Positions 36,152 to 47,437 of a stretch of 64,000 bases of DNA are shown here, in pieces (within the stretch, counting starts at the first letter, position 1; each line of letters opens with the position of its first letter). The translations under genes and the position numbers were made by a program. The stretch covers positions 1 to 64,000 of the forward strand of contig CAWBGG010000009.1 of NCBI GenBank assembly GCA_963788205.1. Direction: 5' to 3'. A model generated the notes under the pieces. It did no database searches, was not told where the DNA came from, and saw only the letters and a program-made list of their open reading frames with translations. The DNA is from CAVVMA01 sp963788205. GTDB lineage: Bacteria > Desulfobacterota > Binatia > Binatales > Binataceae.

Positions 36152-38761
36152 TCACGATCCCAGCACGCGGCGGCGCACGATCACTTCCGCCAGCACGAGC
36201 ACGATCGCGATCGGAATGAGCGCCGGCGCGGCGCCGGCGTGGGTCGTGACGGTCGCGCCCGAGCGCTTGACGATCGCGGCTGGCGGCGCGTCGAATTCGC
36301 CGTGGGTCTCGGCGGCGATCCTGCGCAGCAAGTCGACATTGGGCGGACGAATCTTCAATTCGGCCGCGTCGGCGGGCGGCGCGCCCACCACCGCGAACTG
36401 GCGGCTGAGCAGCACCTGCTCGGTGTCGCGCGCCTTGCGCATCAGGGTGGCAAGGTACTTGCCGCGCGTCAGCGGACCGGTATCGCCGCGATAGACCGAG
36501 CCGCCCGCCGCCGTCATCGCAACGTCGAAGGCTTTGTCGCCCGACGCGATCCGGCATACCAGGTCGGTGGCCGGAGCCGAATCGGCCTTTTCGACGATGA
36601 TCTGCGATCCGCCGCCCGGCGCGTCGCCGATACGGAGGCTGAACAGGCCCGAGTCGCCGGGCCGCGCGGCCCAGTTGACGACTTGCGACCAGAATTCCGC
36701 GTAGCGGTTCCATCGAATCCAGCTCAGCGAGGCGAGCGAGTCGGGATCGCCGGTGAAAACCACGCTGCGGCCCAGCCCGTAGGCCCAGGTGGCGAGCAGC
36801 GGCGCGCTCTGGTCGCCGCGATGAATCGTGATCGCGGCCTTGGCGCCGTCTTTGGCCTCGGTGGTGGCGAAATACTCCAGCGGCGGGATCTCCTGCGCGC
36901 CGATTCCGCTCAGGATCGCGCTATGGCCGTCGAGCTCCAGGCGCATCTGGCCGTGCTCGTCGCGGTTCATCGCCTTGCGCGTCAGCCGGACCAGGAGCTG
37001 CGGCAGCTTTTCGATGTCCTCGACCCGGTAGAAAATTCCGCCGGTCGCCTGGGCGAAGTCTTCGAGCAGGCGCAGGTTGGCAAGGTCGGGTCCGATCCGG
37101 ATGGTCGAGACCGGAATATGCTTGTCGGCATAGTCGGCGATCAGGGCGTCGTGATCGTGGTACTGGCGGTTGGTGTCGCCGTCGGTGATCAGAATCACCT
37201 GGCGCACCGCGATCGCGCTGGCCAGGATCTCGCGCTCGGCGATCTCAAGCGCTTCCTTGAAATCGGTGCCGCCGCCGGGCTCGAGCCGCTCGATCCGTTT
37301 TTCCAGCTCATCGCGATCGTCGCCGAGCGGGCGCAATCGCGAGAGCACGTAGGGCTGCGAGTCGAAGGCGATTACGCCGGCGAAGTCGGTGTCGTCGAGC
37401 TGGCGCAGCAGCGCGATCGCGGCCTGCTTGGCGTAGCGGATTCGCTCGCCGTCGCGCATCGCGGGGTAACGCGAGTTGTAGCTCATCGAGTTGGAGCGAT
37501 CGATACAGAGATAGACCGCGATCGGCTCGCGCGCGGGCGGCGGCGGCTGCGGACGAAACCTGATCGGCAGCGCCTTTTCGAGCGCGCTGCCCTTAAAGCC
37601 GTTTTCGCGCAGCGCCTGGCCGGTCACGATCAGTCCACCGCCGTAGTCGGCGACGTAGCGATTGAGCGCGTGCTGCGCGGCCTCGCTCAACTGGTCGGGC
37701 GTGGCGTCGGCCACGATCACCGCTTGATACGGCAAGAAGCTCTCGGCCTGCCCGGGGAGACCGCGCGGCGAGGCCTGCTCGACGCGGCATCGCCGACGCG
37801 CGAGCGCGCCGATCAGGCTCTGCGGCGGATCGGTCGAAATCACCAGTACCCGCGGCGCGGCGATCACCGAGACCGCGGTCTCGGCGCGCGCGTTGGTGGC
37901 CAGCAGCGGCGCGGGCACCTCGAGCTCGACGCTCACCAGGTAGGCGCCCGCCGTATCGATTCGATAGGGCAGGGCGAAGCGATTGAGCCCCGGATTGAGG
38001 GTCACGCTATGCGCGCCGATCAGCGTCCCGTCCTGGCTCAGCCTCAGGCGGGCCTCGACCGGCTGTGCAGCTTCGCTCTGAATCGCCAGGTCGAAGGCGA
38101 AGCTCGATTGCTCGCGGACCGGGTCGGGCGCCGAGAACCCGGTCAGCGCGACGCGCCGGATCGCGGACGGTGGCGGCGCCGCGGTGTAGACCCGCACGCC
38201 CTCCTCGGCCATCGCGGGCAGCTCGCCGGCGGCGGCGCCGGCGGTCTCGTCACCGTCGCTCAGGATCAGCAGCCGCTTCTCGGCGCCGGCCGGGAACAGC
38301 CCGGCCGCGGCGGTCATCGCGGCGGCGAGATCGGTCGCGCCAGGGTCGGGACCCGGCGCGCGATCGGCGAGCGCGCGCAACGCGAGTGGCGCGGCGATTT
38401 CGGGATCGGCCAGCGGCGCGGCCAGCCGCGAATCGCGGCCGAACGAGAGCACGGCCAGGCGATCGCGCCGATCCATCATATGGGCAAGTTCCGCTACTTG
38501 CTGGCGCATCCAGGCGAGCTGATCCGCAGCGATTGAGCGCGAACGGTCGGCGGCAACCACGATCGCCATCCGCCGCGCCGCGGTCTGGTGCGCGACTCGC
38601 AATCCGGCCGCCATCAGCACCAGGATCGCGAAGCAGGCCACGCGCAGCGCGGCCTCAGCGGCGCCGGCTGCCCTCTGGCCGCGCCGAATCGCGACCGTGC
38701 CCGGCACCGCCACCAGCGGCGCCAGGATCAGTAGCCACAGCAGCATCGGCCGGTCAAACAT
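36152..38761 (-). CDS. Membrane protein with two vWA domains and a glutamine amidotransferase-like domain
   Basis: 869 residues, last gene of the Bat-like operon. Two spans near the N-terminus (WLLILAPLVAVPGTVAI and VACFAILVLMAAGLRVA) precede a first vWA domain with intact metal site DRSRS. The middle (about residues 305-400) has the fold signature of a class-I glutamine amidotransferase-like domain (GALARRRCRV, YGGGLIVTGQALRENG) without a clear catalytic Cys. A second vWA domain (about 420-560) has DRSNSM, GGGTDF and ILITDGD, so a complete MIDAS. A final span (ALIPIAIVLVLAEVIV) ends the protein. It overlaps the upstream gene by eight bases. Confidence 0.88.
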   Translation of the reverse strand: MFDRPMLLWLLILAPLVAVPGTVAIRRGQRAAGAAEAALRVACFAILVLMAAGLRVAHQTAARRMAIVVAADRSRSIAADQLAWMRQQVAELAHMMDRRDRLAVLSFGRDSRLAAPLADPEIAAPLALRALADRAPGPDPGATDLAAAMTAAAGLFPAGAEKRLLILSDGDETAGAAAGELPAMAEEGVRVYTAAPPPSAIRRVALTGFSAPDPVREQSSFAFDLAIQSEAAQPVEARLRLSQDGTLIGAHSVTLNPGLNRFALPYRIDTAGAYLVSVELEVPAPLLATNARAETAVSVIAAPRVLVISTDPPQSLIGALARRRCRVEQASPRGLPGQAESFLPYQAVIVADATPDQLSEAAQHALNRYVADYGGGLIVTGQALRENGFKGSALEKALPIRFRPQPPPPAREPIAVYLCIDRSNSMSYNSRYPAMRDGERIRYAKQAAIALLRQLDDTDFAGVIAFDSQPYVLSRLRPLGDDRDELEKRIERLEPGGGTDFKEALEIAEREILASAIAVRQVILITDGDTNRQYHDHDALIADYADKHIPVSTIRIGPDLANLRLLEDFAQATGGIFYRVEDIEKLPQLLVRLTRKAMNRDEHGQMRLELDGHSAILSGIGAQEIPPLEYFATTEAKDGAKAAITIHRGDQSAPLLATWAYGLGRSVVFTGDPDSLASLSWIRWNRYAEFWSQVVNWAARPGDSGLFSLRIGDAPGGGSQIIVEKADSAPATDLVCRIASGDKAFDVAMTAAGGSVYRGDTGPLTRGKYLATLMRKARDTEQVLLSRQFAVVGAPPADAAELKIRPPNVDLLRRIAAETHGEFDAPPAAIVKRSGATVTTHAGAAPALIPIAIVLVLAEVIVRRRVLGS

Positions 38762-40601
38762 TACGCCAGCTCCATCCGGGCGTGCCGCGCAGGATAAGCA
38801 TCGATTCGATCAGGAAGACGCCGAGCGCAAGCGCGATCAGGATCGCGTCGAGCGGACGCAGATCGGCCGGCCCCGCCACGAACGCGTCGGGAGCGGCGCG
38901 CGGCGCGGTATCCGCGCGGACGGGCGACGGCGCGTTGAGGTCGGACTCGGCGGCGTCGAAGTAGTTGGCGAACAACTCGGCGCTGCGGCCCGCCGACTCG
39001 AGCCGGTAGCGGCCGGCCTGTTCGGCCCGCATACGCCCGGAGCCGCCGGCGGAGAGGCTGCGGCGGGAACCGTCGGGCATCACGATCGTCGCCGCACCGG
39101 CGGCCGGGACGGTGAAGTAAGAGCCGGTCTCTACAATTTGCAGGTTGTCGGGAGCGGTCAGTTGTTTCACCAGGTCGACCGTGAGGATCAGCGCGTCGAG
39201 CCGATCGGGATCGAGCAGCAGATGCTCGCGGAGATCAAAGGCGACTACGCCGACCACGCCTTCGCTGTCGCGGCCAACGGCGGCGAGCGGAATCGCGGCG
39301 AAATCTCCCGGCCCTGCTCCGCCGGCAGTTGGTTCCATCCAGGGCGCGAGCTCGAGCACGCGCGCCGGCCCCAGGCGCAGCGGCCGGGAAAGATCACCCG
39401 CACCGGCGCGATCGCGCAACTCGGCCGACGACAGCGCGGCGCGCAACTCGAAACCGGCGCCCGCGGCAGGCGGATAGATGTACAATCGCGCCGGGGCCTT
39501 GACCCACGAATCGTAATAGTCGTGCATCACGACCAGCGTGAGATCGGAGGGCTGATCGGCGGGCTTGAACTTCCTGGCGTCGATGGTGGTGACGATAAAG
39601 TTCTGATTCACGGCGAGCAGCACGCGCGCAAGGTCGTCGCGCACGCCCGCGTCCGGCGAGACTACCAGCACCTTCTCGGGCGCGTCGGTTGGCGCGTAGG
39701 CCCAGCGCTGGTTGTCGGCCGCCAGCGCGTCGTCATTGGCGATCCGTGCGCTTAAGATTCCGCCGCGCTCCAGCGGGCCGAATGGCACCACGGCCTGAGC
39801 GTCCGGGTCGAGCATCACGACTGTGCGTAGCACAGGCTCGCCGGCGCAATCGATCTGGAGGTTGCACAAGCGCGGCCGCGGCGAGAAATTGCGCAACACG
39901 CAACTGCCTTGAGAGCCGCGCACGACGCCGGGATCGAGCGAGACGATCGCGAGATTGTCAACGTGCGAGCCCACCTGATGGAAGCGCAAGCGGCCTTGCA
40001 CTTGCGCGCTGGCGGCGAGGTCTTGCGGCGGCATGCGATCGGCATAGAGATCGATCGTATCGGCGTCGCGCGCGCGCATTAGCGCCGCCGCAAGCGCGGC
40101 GGCGCGAGCGGGAGTGTCGAGCGGGCGCAGCGCCGCAATCGACTCACGAATCGAATCGCGATTGGCGCTCGGTGCGTGCACGACCCGGTACTCGAGCGCA
40201 TAACCGATTACGCTGAATTCATCGCCGGCCGGCGCCTGCGCGAGCATCGTGAAGGCCTCGCTCCGGGCCGCATCGAGACGGGTAGAATTTGCCTCGCGCG
40301 CGCCCATCGCGGCGCCGAGATCGAACACCAGCGCGTGGCGGCGGACATGATCGGGCGGCGCGGGCATCTTCAGATAGGGACCGGCGGCGGCTATTGAGAG
40401 CGCGCCGAGCGCGAGCAATTCGAGCCAGAACATCAGATCGACCCGCAACAGGCGCGCGCTGGCGACCGGCGCCGCGACCTCGTCGAAGAGCATCAGGCTG
40501 GAGACTTCCAGCGCCGGGCGCGATCGGAAGCGCAGATAGACCAGCACCAGCGCGCCGAGACTGGCGAGGTAGACGAGGTTGAAAGGATCGAGCAGACCCA
40601 T
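38754..40601 (-). CDS. BatA-like membrane protein with degenerate vWA domain
   Basis: 615 residues. The N-terminal BatA domain is clear: LLDPFNLVYLASLGALVLVYLRF, a linker and a second span (LMFWLELLALGALSIAAAG). The following vWA-like domain has FDLGAAMGARE where an intact MIDAS would read DxSxS, so metal binding is probably lost. A last span (ILIALALGVFLIESMLIL) lies at the C-terminus. It starts two bases after the DUF58 gene and ends inside the next one by eight bases, so the operon is tightly coupled. Confidence 0.85.
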   Translation of the reverse strand: MGLLDPFNLVYLASLGALVLVYLRFRSRPALEVSSLMLFDEVAAPVASARLLRVDLMFWLELLALGALSIAAAGPYLKMPAPPDHVRRHALVFDLGAAMGAREANSTRLDAARSEAFTMLAQAPAGDEFSVIGYALEYRVVHAPSANRDSIRESIAALRPLDTPARAAALAAALMRARDADTIDLYADRMPPQDLAASAQVQGRLRFHQVGSHVDNLAIVSLDPGVVRGSQGSCVLRNFSPRPRLCNLQIDCAGEPVLRTVVMLDPDAQAVVPFGPLERGGILSARIANDDALAADNQRWAYAPTDAPEKVLVVSPDAGVRDDLARVLLAVNQNFIVTTIDARKFKPADQPSDLTLVVMHDYYDSWVKAPARLYIYPPAAGAGFELRAALSSAELRDRAGAGDLSRPLRLGPARVLELAPWMEPTAGGAGPGDFAAIPLAAVGRDSEGVVGVVAFDLREHLLLDPDRLDALILTVDLVKQLTAPDNLQIVETGSYFTVPAAGAATIVMPDGSRRSLSAGGSGRMRAEQAGRYRLESAGRSAELFANYFDAAESDLNAPSPVRADTAPRAAPDAFVAGPADLRPLDAILIALALGVFLIESMLILRGTPGWSWRNV

Positions 40602-40603
40602 CG

Positions 40604-41509
40604 CTACCGCACCAGTCCGAGCTTGGGGAATTCACGATCGATGATTTCCTCGAACCGCGCGGCGCCGAACGCGGGAGTGTATGAAATCCCGTGCGCGGTG
40701 CAAAAGTCACGAAGCCGGGCCGCCAGCTTGCCGGCGCGGGCGCGGCAAGCCGCCGCAGCCGGCGCACCCAATACCGCGTCGCGGAACTGGCCGGTCTCGC
40801 AATCGCGCAGCCGATAGAGTCCGGCGGGCCATGAGCCACTGTGCTCGCGCTCGCCCATCACATGCACGACTTTGACTTCATGCCCGGCCGCGAGAATCCG
40901 GCCGAGCGCCTCTTCATAGTCCAGCGGACTGACCAGAAAATCCGAGATGATGATCACCACTCCCTTGGCGCGCCGCTCCTGCAAGAGCTCGCCGGCGGCA
41001 GCACCGAGCCGCGTCTCACCGGCGGATCGGGTCCCCACCGCGAAGCGCTTGAATTCGGCGTACGATTCCTGCCGGCGATGGAAGCCGGTCGCGGACAGCT
41101 TGATCGCGCCGCGATGTATCCCGAAGGCGACCAGCCGCGTGGCGTGATTGTCACTCATCGCAACGTAGGCGAGCGATGCGCCCAGGGCCAGCGCGAGCCC
41201 GAGCTTGTCGTCGCCCTGCGGGAGTCCCATCGAGGCGCTGGTATCGATCAGAATCGTTACTTCGACTTCGCGCTCGGGCCGGAAGGTCCGGATCACAAGG
41301 TCGTCGTGGCGCGCCAACAAGTTCCAATCCAGAAAGCGCAGATCGTCGCCTTCGGTGTAGGGCCTGAAGTTCTCGAACTCGAGCCCGAAGCCCTGCACGC
41401 GCCCAAGCGTGCGGCGACCGGAGCGTTCGGCGCGTGCGCGCCTGATGCCGAGCACGAGGCGGTCGAGACGCTTCAGAAAATCGGGCTCGAAAGCTCGCGC
41501 TACGAGCAT
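40604..41509 (-). CDS. DUF58 domain protein
   Basis: 301 residues. The hallmark GLEFENFRPYTEGDDLRFLDWNLLAR is present, followed by a vWA-like domain with an intact DTSASM metal site and VVIIISDFL. DUF58 proteins nearly always lie next to MoxR ATPases and are thought to be their substrates or partners. The gene starts 10 bases after moxR. Soluble by composition. Confidence 0.92.
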   Translation of the reverse strand: MLVARAFEPDFLKRLDRLVLGIRRARAERSGRRTLGRVQGFGLEFENFRPYTEGDDLRFLDWNLLARHDDLVIRTFRPEREVEVTILIDTSASMGLPQGDDKLGLALALGASLAYVAMSDNHATRLVAFGIHRGAIKLSATGFHRRQESYAEFKRFAVGTRSAGETRLGAAAGELLQERRAKGVVIIISDFLVSPLDYEEALGRILAAGHEVKVVHVMGEREHSGSWPAGLYRLRDCETGQFRDAVLGAPAAAACRARAGKLAARLRDFCTAHGISYTPAFGAARFEEIIDREFPKLGLVR

Positions 41510-41519
41510 CGCGTGCTCC

Positions 41520-42563
<1,044 letters not shown>

Positions 42564-42597
42564 CGACCAAATACCGGCTTCACTGCGAATACCCGCT

Positions 42598-43917
42598 TCA
42601 CTGATCGAACACCCGTTTCACTTGCGCGCGGTCGTCGTCGGGCACTGCGCTGCGCGCGATCGGCTCATCGGGAAGCTGGCGCGGATTGAGCGACGCGCGC
42701 ACCCGCGGCGGCAGCCAGGACTGGGCGCTCCTGGGGCCGCGCTCGGCAGGACGCGCCTCGATCGTCAGCGCGAAACCCTCCGAGCCAAGCGGCGGCTCTT
42801 CGGCCTGGCCGAACAGATGCTGCGGATCGGAACCGGAGCCGTGCGATGATCCACCGGCGCCCTGCTCATCACCCTCGCCCTGCGCTTGCGGATCATCAGA
42901 GGAATTGCGCGCTACGCGCTCGCCGTCTTGCGATGGTTGATTCGGATTTGTCGCGTCGCCGCTCTGGCCGCTGCTACGACCGCTCGGCGGCCGCGGCGAA
43001 TCGCGGGACGCGCTCCGGTCGCCGGCTTGATCGGAGTGCGGGTCGCTGCCGCTGGCCGGCGTGCGCGGCGTCCCGGCGGCCGGGTCGTCCCCGTTACCGG
43101 CGCTGTAGGTGAGCCGCAAGCGGATTCTCGAGCCGGAATCGTGGCCCGTCATCCGATCCTGTATATCGCCGGCGAGGTCGCGCGCGCGCGCCATCATCCT
43201 GCCCAGCGCGGAATCGGATTCAGCCGCCGTGTTGCCGGCGCGGGCGAGCTTTTCGTCGAGCTTGCCCATCGCTGCGCGATCGCCGGTGACCTCGACCGCG
43301 GTGCCGAGGTCGGGATCAAGCGGGCGCACATCGAGGTTGTTCACGTCGAATTCGAGATCGGCCTGAGCCGCCTTCGACGCGATCTGCACGCGCCGATCGA
43401 TAAGGGCAAATCCCGCGACCAGCAGCGCCAGCAGGCAATAGGCCAGCAGCGGGTAGAGCGAGCGCGAAATCCGGCGCGGCTCGACTTTGGCGGGCGTAAA
43501 CTCCTCGCGCAGGCTGAGCGTATCTTCGAGTAGATACGGCCACAGCTGTCCGCGATTCGCTGCGGTTGTGGCCAGCGATACGATCGTCGTGAGCCTGCCC
43601 TTAAGCCCCGTGCGCTGGTCCGCGACGATCGCGGCCCGCTGGAGCGTGGCCCGCATCCGGTACGCGCGGCGAATCACCTGCACGAGTCCGACCACCATCG
43701 CGGTGCCGAGCACGATCGCGATCGTGAGGAAGGCGAGCGGATGGAGCAGGAACGCAGCCAGAAACAGAATCGCGCCGGTGCCGACGATTATCGAGAGGCT
43801 CTCGAACAGCCCTTGCTGGAGGGCAAGCCGATTGAGCCTCATCCGCACCGAGCTGACCCGGCGCAGAATCAGGCTGAGCTTTTCCTCCCCGCGGCGTGCT
43901 TGTGATGCGGAAGGCAT
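42598..43917 (-). CDS. Membrane protein of the MoxR operon, low-complexity C-terminus
   Basis: 439 residues from ATG at 43917; the open frame extends upstream to 44214 but only as a shadow of nth. Hydrophobic segments at about residues 35-85 (LFESLSIIVGTGAILFLAAFLLHPLAFLTIAIV region) and 165-185 (LLAYCLLALLVAGFAL). After residue 270 the protein becomes Ser/Gly/Asp/Gln-rich and low-complexity (for example QAQGEGDEQGAGGSSHGSG). It is the first gene of the operon, 34 bases before moxR. No family recognised, but membrane proteins in this position are common in such operons. Confidence 0.7.
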   Translation of the reverse strand: MPSASQARRGEEKLSLILRRVSSVRMRLNRLALQQGLFESLSIIVGTGAILFLAAFLLHPLAFLTIAIVLGTAMVVGLVQVIRRAYRMRATLQRAAIVADQRTGLKGRLTTIVSLATTAANRGQLWPYLLEDTLSLREEFTPAKVEPRRISRSLYPLLAYCLLALLVAGFALIDRRVQIASKAAQADLEFDVNNLDVRPLDPDLGTAVEVTGDRAAMGKLDEKLARAGNTAAESDSALGRMMARARDLAGDIQDRMTGHDSGSRIRLRLTYSAGNGDDPAAGTPRTPASGSDPHSDQAGDRSASRDSPRPPSGRSSGQSGDATNPNQPSQDGERVARNSSDDPQAQGEGDEQGAGGSSHGSGSDPQHLFGQAEEPPLGSEGFALTIEARPAERGPRSAQSWLPPRVRASLNPRQLPDEPIARSAVPDDDRAQVKRVFDQ

Positions 43918-44015
43918 CGCGGTGTATTTCGACAATAAGCCAGCGTCCGCGCAGGCGCAACGTGCGATGTCGCGGGCAGCTTTTCGAATCGCGCCGGCGT
44001 GGAGCGATGCATCGA

Positions 44016-44726
44016 TCAACGCGAGCGGACCACGCCAATCTTCGGGCAAGCCGGCTCGACCGGGCATCGCGAGCATCGCGGCGACAGCGGATCGCAAATG
44101 GTCTGGCCGAAGGCGACCAGCAAGCCGTTGTATCCGAGCCAATGGCGGCGCGGCAGCACTTTGCGCAGCGCAAGCTCGGTGTGATCGGGGGCCCTGGTTC
44201 GTACCAGGCCCCATCGATTGGAAATCCGATGGACATGCGTGTCGACGCAGATGCCGGGCTTGCCGAAGGCCTCGGTGACAACCAGATTGGCGGTCTTGCG
44301 GCCGACGCCGTCGAGCGTCAGCAACTCGTCGATCGTAGCGGGCACACGCCCGTAAAAGCGCGCTTTGAGGTCGCGGCAGATCGAGAGTATCGCTCTAGTT
44401 TTGGTCCGGTAGAAGCCGACCGGGTAGATCAACCGTTCGAGCGTGCGCGATCTCAGCCGCAACATCGCATGGGGATTCGCCGCGCGCGCGAACAGCCGTG
44501 CGCAAGCGGCTTCGGTGGTCGCATCCCGGGTGCGAAGGCTCAGGATACATCCAATGAGCGTCAGGAAGGGGTCGCGCCGCTCCCGCGCGATCAGGCCGAC
44601 GATCGGAGCGTTCCATCCGGGTGCCTCGCGCCGCAGCACGCGCAGCATCGCGCCCACGGTGCGCGGCGTCACCGCGGGACGATCGGCGCTTCGGTCCCGG
44701 CCAGAGCTGCGTTCTCGGGTTGCCAC
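44016..44726 (-). CDS. nth: Endonuclease III
   Basis: 236 residues from GTG at 44726. DNA glycosylase/AP lyase that removes oxidised pyrimidines. Helix-hairpin-helix with catalytic lysine (LLTLDGVGRKTANLVV), catalytic Asp in VDTHVHRISNRWG, and the iron-sulphur loop CDPLSPRCSRCPVEPAC at the C-terminus, with the expected Cys-X6-Cys-X2-Cys-X5-Cys spacing. A frameshifted copy of its first ~25 codons lies at 48453-48524 as part of a tandem duplication. Confidence 0.95.
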   Translation of the reverse strand: MATRERSSGRDRSADRPAVTPRTVGAMLRVLRREAPGWNAPIVGLIARERRDPFLTLIGCILSLRTRDATTEAACARLFARAANPHAMLRLRSRTLERLIYPVGFYRTKTRAILSICRDLKARFYGRVPATIDELLTLDGVGRKTANLVVTEAFGKPGICVDTHVHRISNRWGLVRTRAPDHTELALRKVLPRRHWLGYNGLLVAFGQTICDPLSPRCSRCPVEPACPKIGVVRSR

Positions 44727-46318
44727 GGCTACCGACTTCTAGCACATGACGCGAGCGCTGCGACTCCGACGGGGAGAGGCTTTGGCGCTAAATCGCCAGG
44801 GCGCCAACTCTCTAATGCACGAAGTTCCCGCCGATCAGGTAGACCTGTCCGCCGCTCGTGTTGAAGGCCAGGCCGTTGTTCCCCCACCGAATCAAGCGGA
44901 CAGGAGAGCCGCTCGCATTGGAGATGGTGATCGAGTTGATGGGGGTGAAGTGCGTCATGTCGAAGGATTCGACTGTGAACGTCCCGGACTCGTTGCCCAT
45001 GAATACGAAGAAGGCAGTATTCAGAGTCGAGTCGGGCACCATAGGACCGGAGACCGCAAGGGTGGCGACCGGGTCTCCATCAGAGGGATTGAGGATGTGG
45101 CCGTCATCCGAGTAAATGAGCCCGCTGCCGCGATCGAAGTGAATTCTATTGGAAAAACTGGAGAACCTCATCTCGTAGTCGCCGTCCAGAATGACGCCAG
45201 CCGAGCTTACCGACAGCGTATAAAAGTCGAACCCTGTGTCCTCATCGTTGGCCGCGAAAAGCGCAGTAGCATCCGATCCCCACTGGAGCGAATCGTACGA
45301 GCTCGTGCCGCCGCCGCCGGGGCCAAACCCTTTGGCAATCATCGGCCGCGGGGAGGCATCATCGAAAATAACTATTCCTCCGTCTGCAGAGTGGTCGACG
45401 ACGGTGCCATTGGCAAGCGTGACGGCGGTCGTATGGGGTGCGGCCGGCGCGACCTGAAGATCCAACGCGAAATACGGGCCAAGGAAGGATTCTGCGCCGA
45501 GTGAATAATTTATGTCGGGCTGGAGGCCGGGCAAGATAAACCGCTGAACGGAAGCGGATCCGTCGATTCCCGCATAGAGAAATTGACTGTCGTCGGATAT
45601 GGCAATGACGTCCGGTTCGCTGCCCGCAAACTGCGACGACGTAACGGCGCCGCTCGCGGGATCGAGGACGGATATAGTATTCCCGTTTGGTCCCGCAACG
45701 CTCGGTACCGAAAGATAGATCACCTGATGCAATGGATCGGATACCAGGTCATTGCTCATCTGATTTAACACCAATTCTGCGAATCCATTTCCTCCGGAAC
45801 TCCCGGTAAAGAACGTCGAAGAAGCGGTGACACCGCCCGATGAAGCGCTGGAGATCGAAACCAGGGTAGAGCCGACAGTCGCGACGTCCGAGGCGTTGAT
45901 TGACGCCTGCAGTTGCGTGCTGGAAACGAAGGTGGTCGACCGCGCGCTCCCGTTCCATTGCACGGTGGAGTCGGCCGGGAAATTTGTTCCGTCAACGCTC
46001 AGTGTGAAAGCGGGACCGCCCACGACCGCCGAACTGGGGACTAGGGAAATTGAAGGAGTTGGGATCATACTGGCGGTCGGTGTGGGCGTCGCGGTTGGAG
46101 TCGTAGATGGGGTCGGAGTTGCCGTCGCAGTTGGGCTCGGAGTGGAAGTTGGAATCGAAGTAGCCGTCGAAGTCGGCGTGGGTGTGGCTGTGGAAGTCGG
46201 CGTGGGCGTCGCTGTCGGAGTCGGTGTCGGCGTCGCAGTGGGAGCCGGCGTCGGAGTAGCCGTTGAAGTCGGCGTGGGCGTCGCCGTCGGAGTCTGAGTA
46301 GCGGTCGAAGTCGGACTA

Positions 46319-47437
46319 GTGCTTACTTGCATAAGTTAGCGTTACATGATAAGGATACGGCATGGTCAAGGAAGCCGTGCCGATTGCGGTGCTGCCGGAG
46401 GATCGTCGGGTGCTTGAAAGCTGGGTTAGCGGCGCGAAGACCGAGCAGCGCCTGGCGCTGAGAGGGCGTATTATCCTGGCTGCCGCGGCTGGAAGCAGTA
46501 GCCGGGCGATTGCCCGGGCGCAAGGCGTTCGAGCGGCGACAGTGAGCAAATGGCGCGGCCGTTTTGCGCGCCGCGGGCTCGCGGGTCTGCACGACGCCCC
46601 GCGCTCGGGCGCCCGGCGGCGTTATGACGAAAGCACGCGCCGGCGGATTCTGGCCAAGCTCGACGATCCGCCGCCGCGCGGCCACGCGGCCTGGAGCGGC
46701 GCGCTGGTGGCTAAGGCCTTGGGCGACGTCTCGGCGCATCAAGTCTGGCGGGTGCTGCGCAGCCAGCGCATTCACCTGCAACGGCGGCGCAGCTGGTGCA
46801 TCAGCACCGACCCGCAGTTCGCGGCCAAGGCGGCCGACATCGTGGGGCTGTATCTGCATCCGCCCGACAACGCGGTGCTGCTGTCGGTGGATGAAAAGCC
46901 TCACATCCAGGCGCTGGAGCGGGCCCAGGGCTACCTTAGGCTGCCCAACGGCCAAGCGGTGGCCGGCTTCAACCATGAGTACAAACGCCACGGTACCACC
47001 ACCTTGTTTGGCGCGCTTGACGTTCTTGACGGGCAAGGTGGTGGGCGGCCACTACCACCGCCGCCGGCGGCGCGAGTTCTTGGACTTCATGAACGACGTG
47101 GTGGCACTTTATCCGGCAAGCGAAATTCACGTGGTCCTCGACAACCTCAGTACGCACAAGCCCAAACACGACCTCTGGCTGGCGCGCCACCCCAACGTGC
47201 ACCTGCATTTCACCCCCACCCATGCCAGCTGGCTTAACTTGATCGAATGCTGGTTCAGCATTCTGGTCCGGGCGGCCCTGCGGGGCGCCAGTTTCACCTC
47301 TCCACAGCAATTGCGCGAGGCCATCGATGAGTTCATTCAAAGCTACAACCAGACTGCCGTGCCCTTTGAGTGGACCAAAGAAACCGTGCGCTCCGTGCAC
47401 CCGAAGCCCCGTTACGCTGATTTACGCAGGTAAGCAC
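46319..47437. mobile_element. IS630-type insertion sequence
   Basis: 1,119 bp. Imperfect terminal inverted repeats of about 27 bases start GTGCTTAC at the left and end GTAAGCAC at the right. It is flanked by TA on both sides (46317-46318 and 47438-47439), the usual IS630 target duplication. The restored target reads CTAG. It lies within the Pro/Thr linker of copy A. Confidence 0.92.
46362..47433 (+). CDS. IS630-type transposase in two frames
   Basis: The first frame (46362 to about 47033) encodes the helix-turn-helix region (ATVSKWRGRFARRGLAGLHD) and the first catalytic Asp (VLLSVDEKPHIQALER). It runs out of homology after LDVLDG. The second frame (one base on) continues GKVVGGHYHRR to the stop at 47433, with the second Asp (VVLDNLSTHK) and the Glu (SWLNLIECWFS). 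Removing one G from the GGG at 47031-47033 would fuse both. This could be a +1 programmed shift or an inactivating insertion. The stop lies inside the right terminal repeat. Confidence 0.9.

Noticed and set aside
36083..38536. 817-residue plus-strand open frame opposite the vWA protein
   Set aside because: Antisense to a gene with intact vWA motifs; the Arg/Asp/Gly-rich text is a typical shadow.
46070..46300. Possible CRISPR or minisatellite array in the GTCGGAGTCGG-like region
   Set aside because: There is no constant repeat with spacers; it is the Pro/Thr linker coding sequence on the minus strand read in complement.
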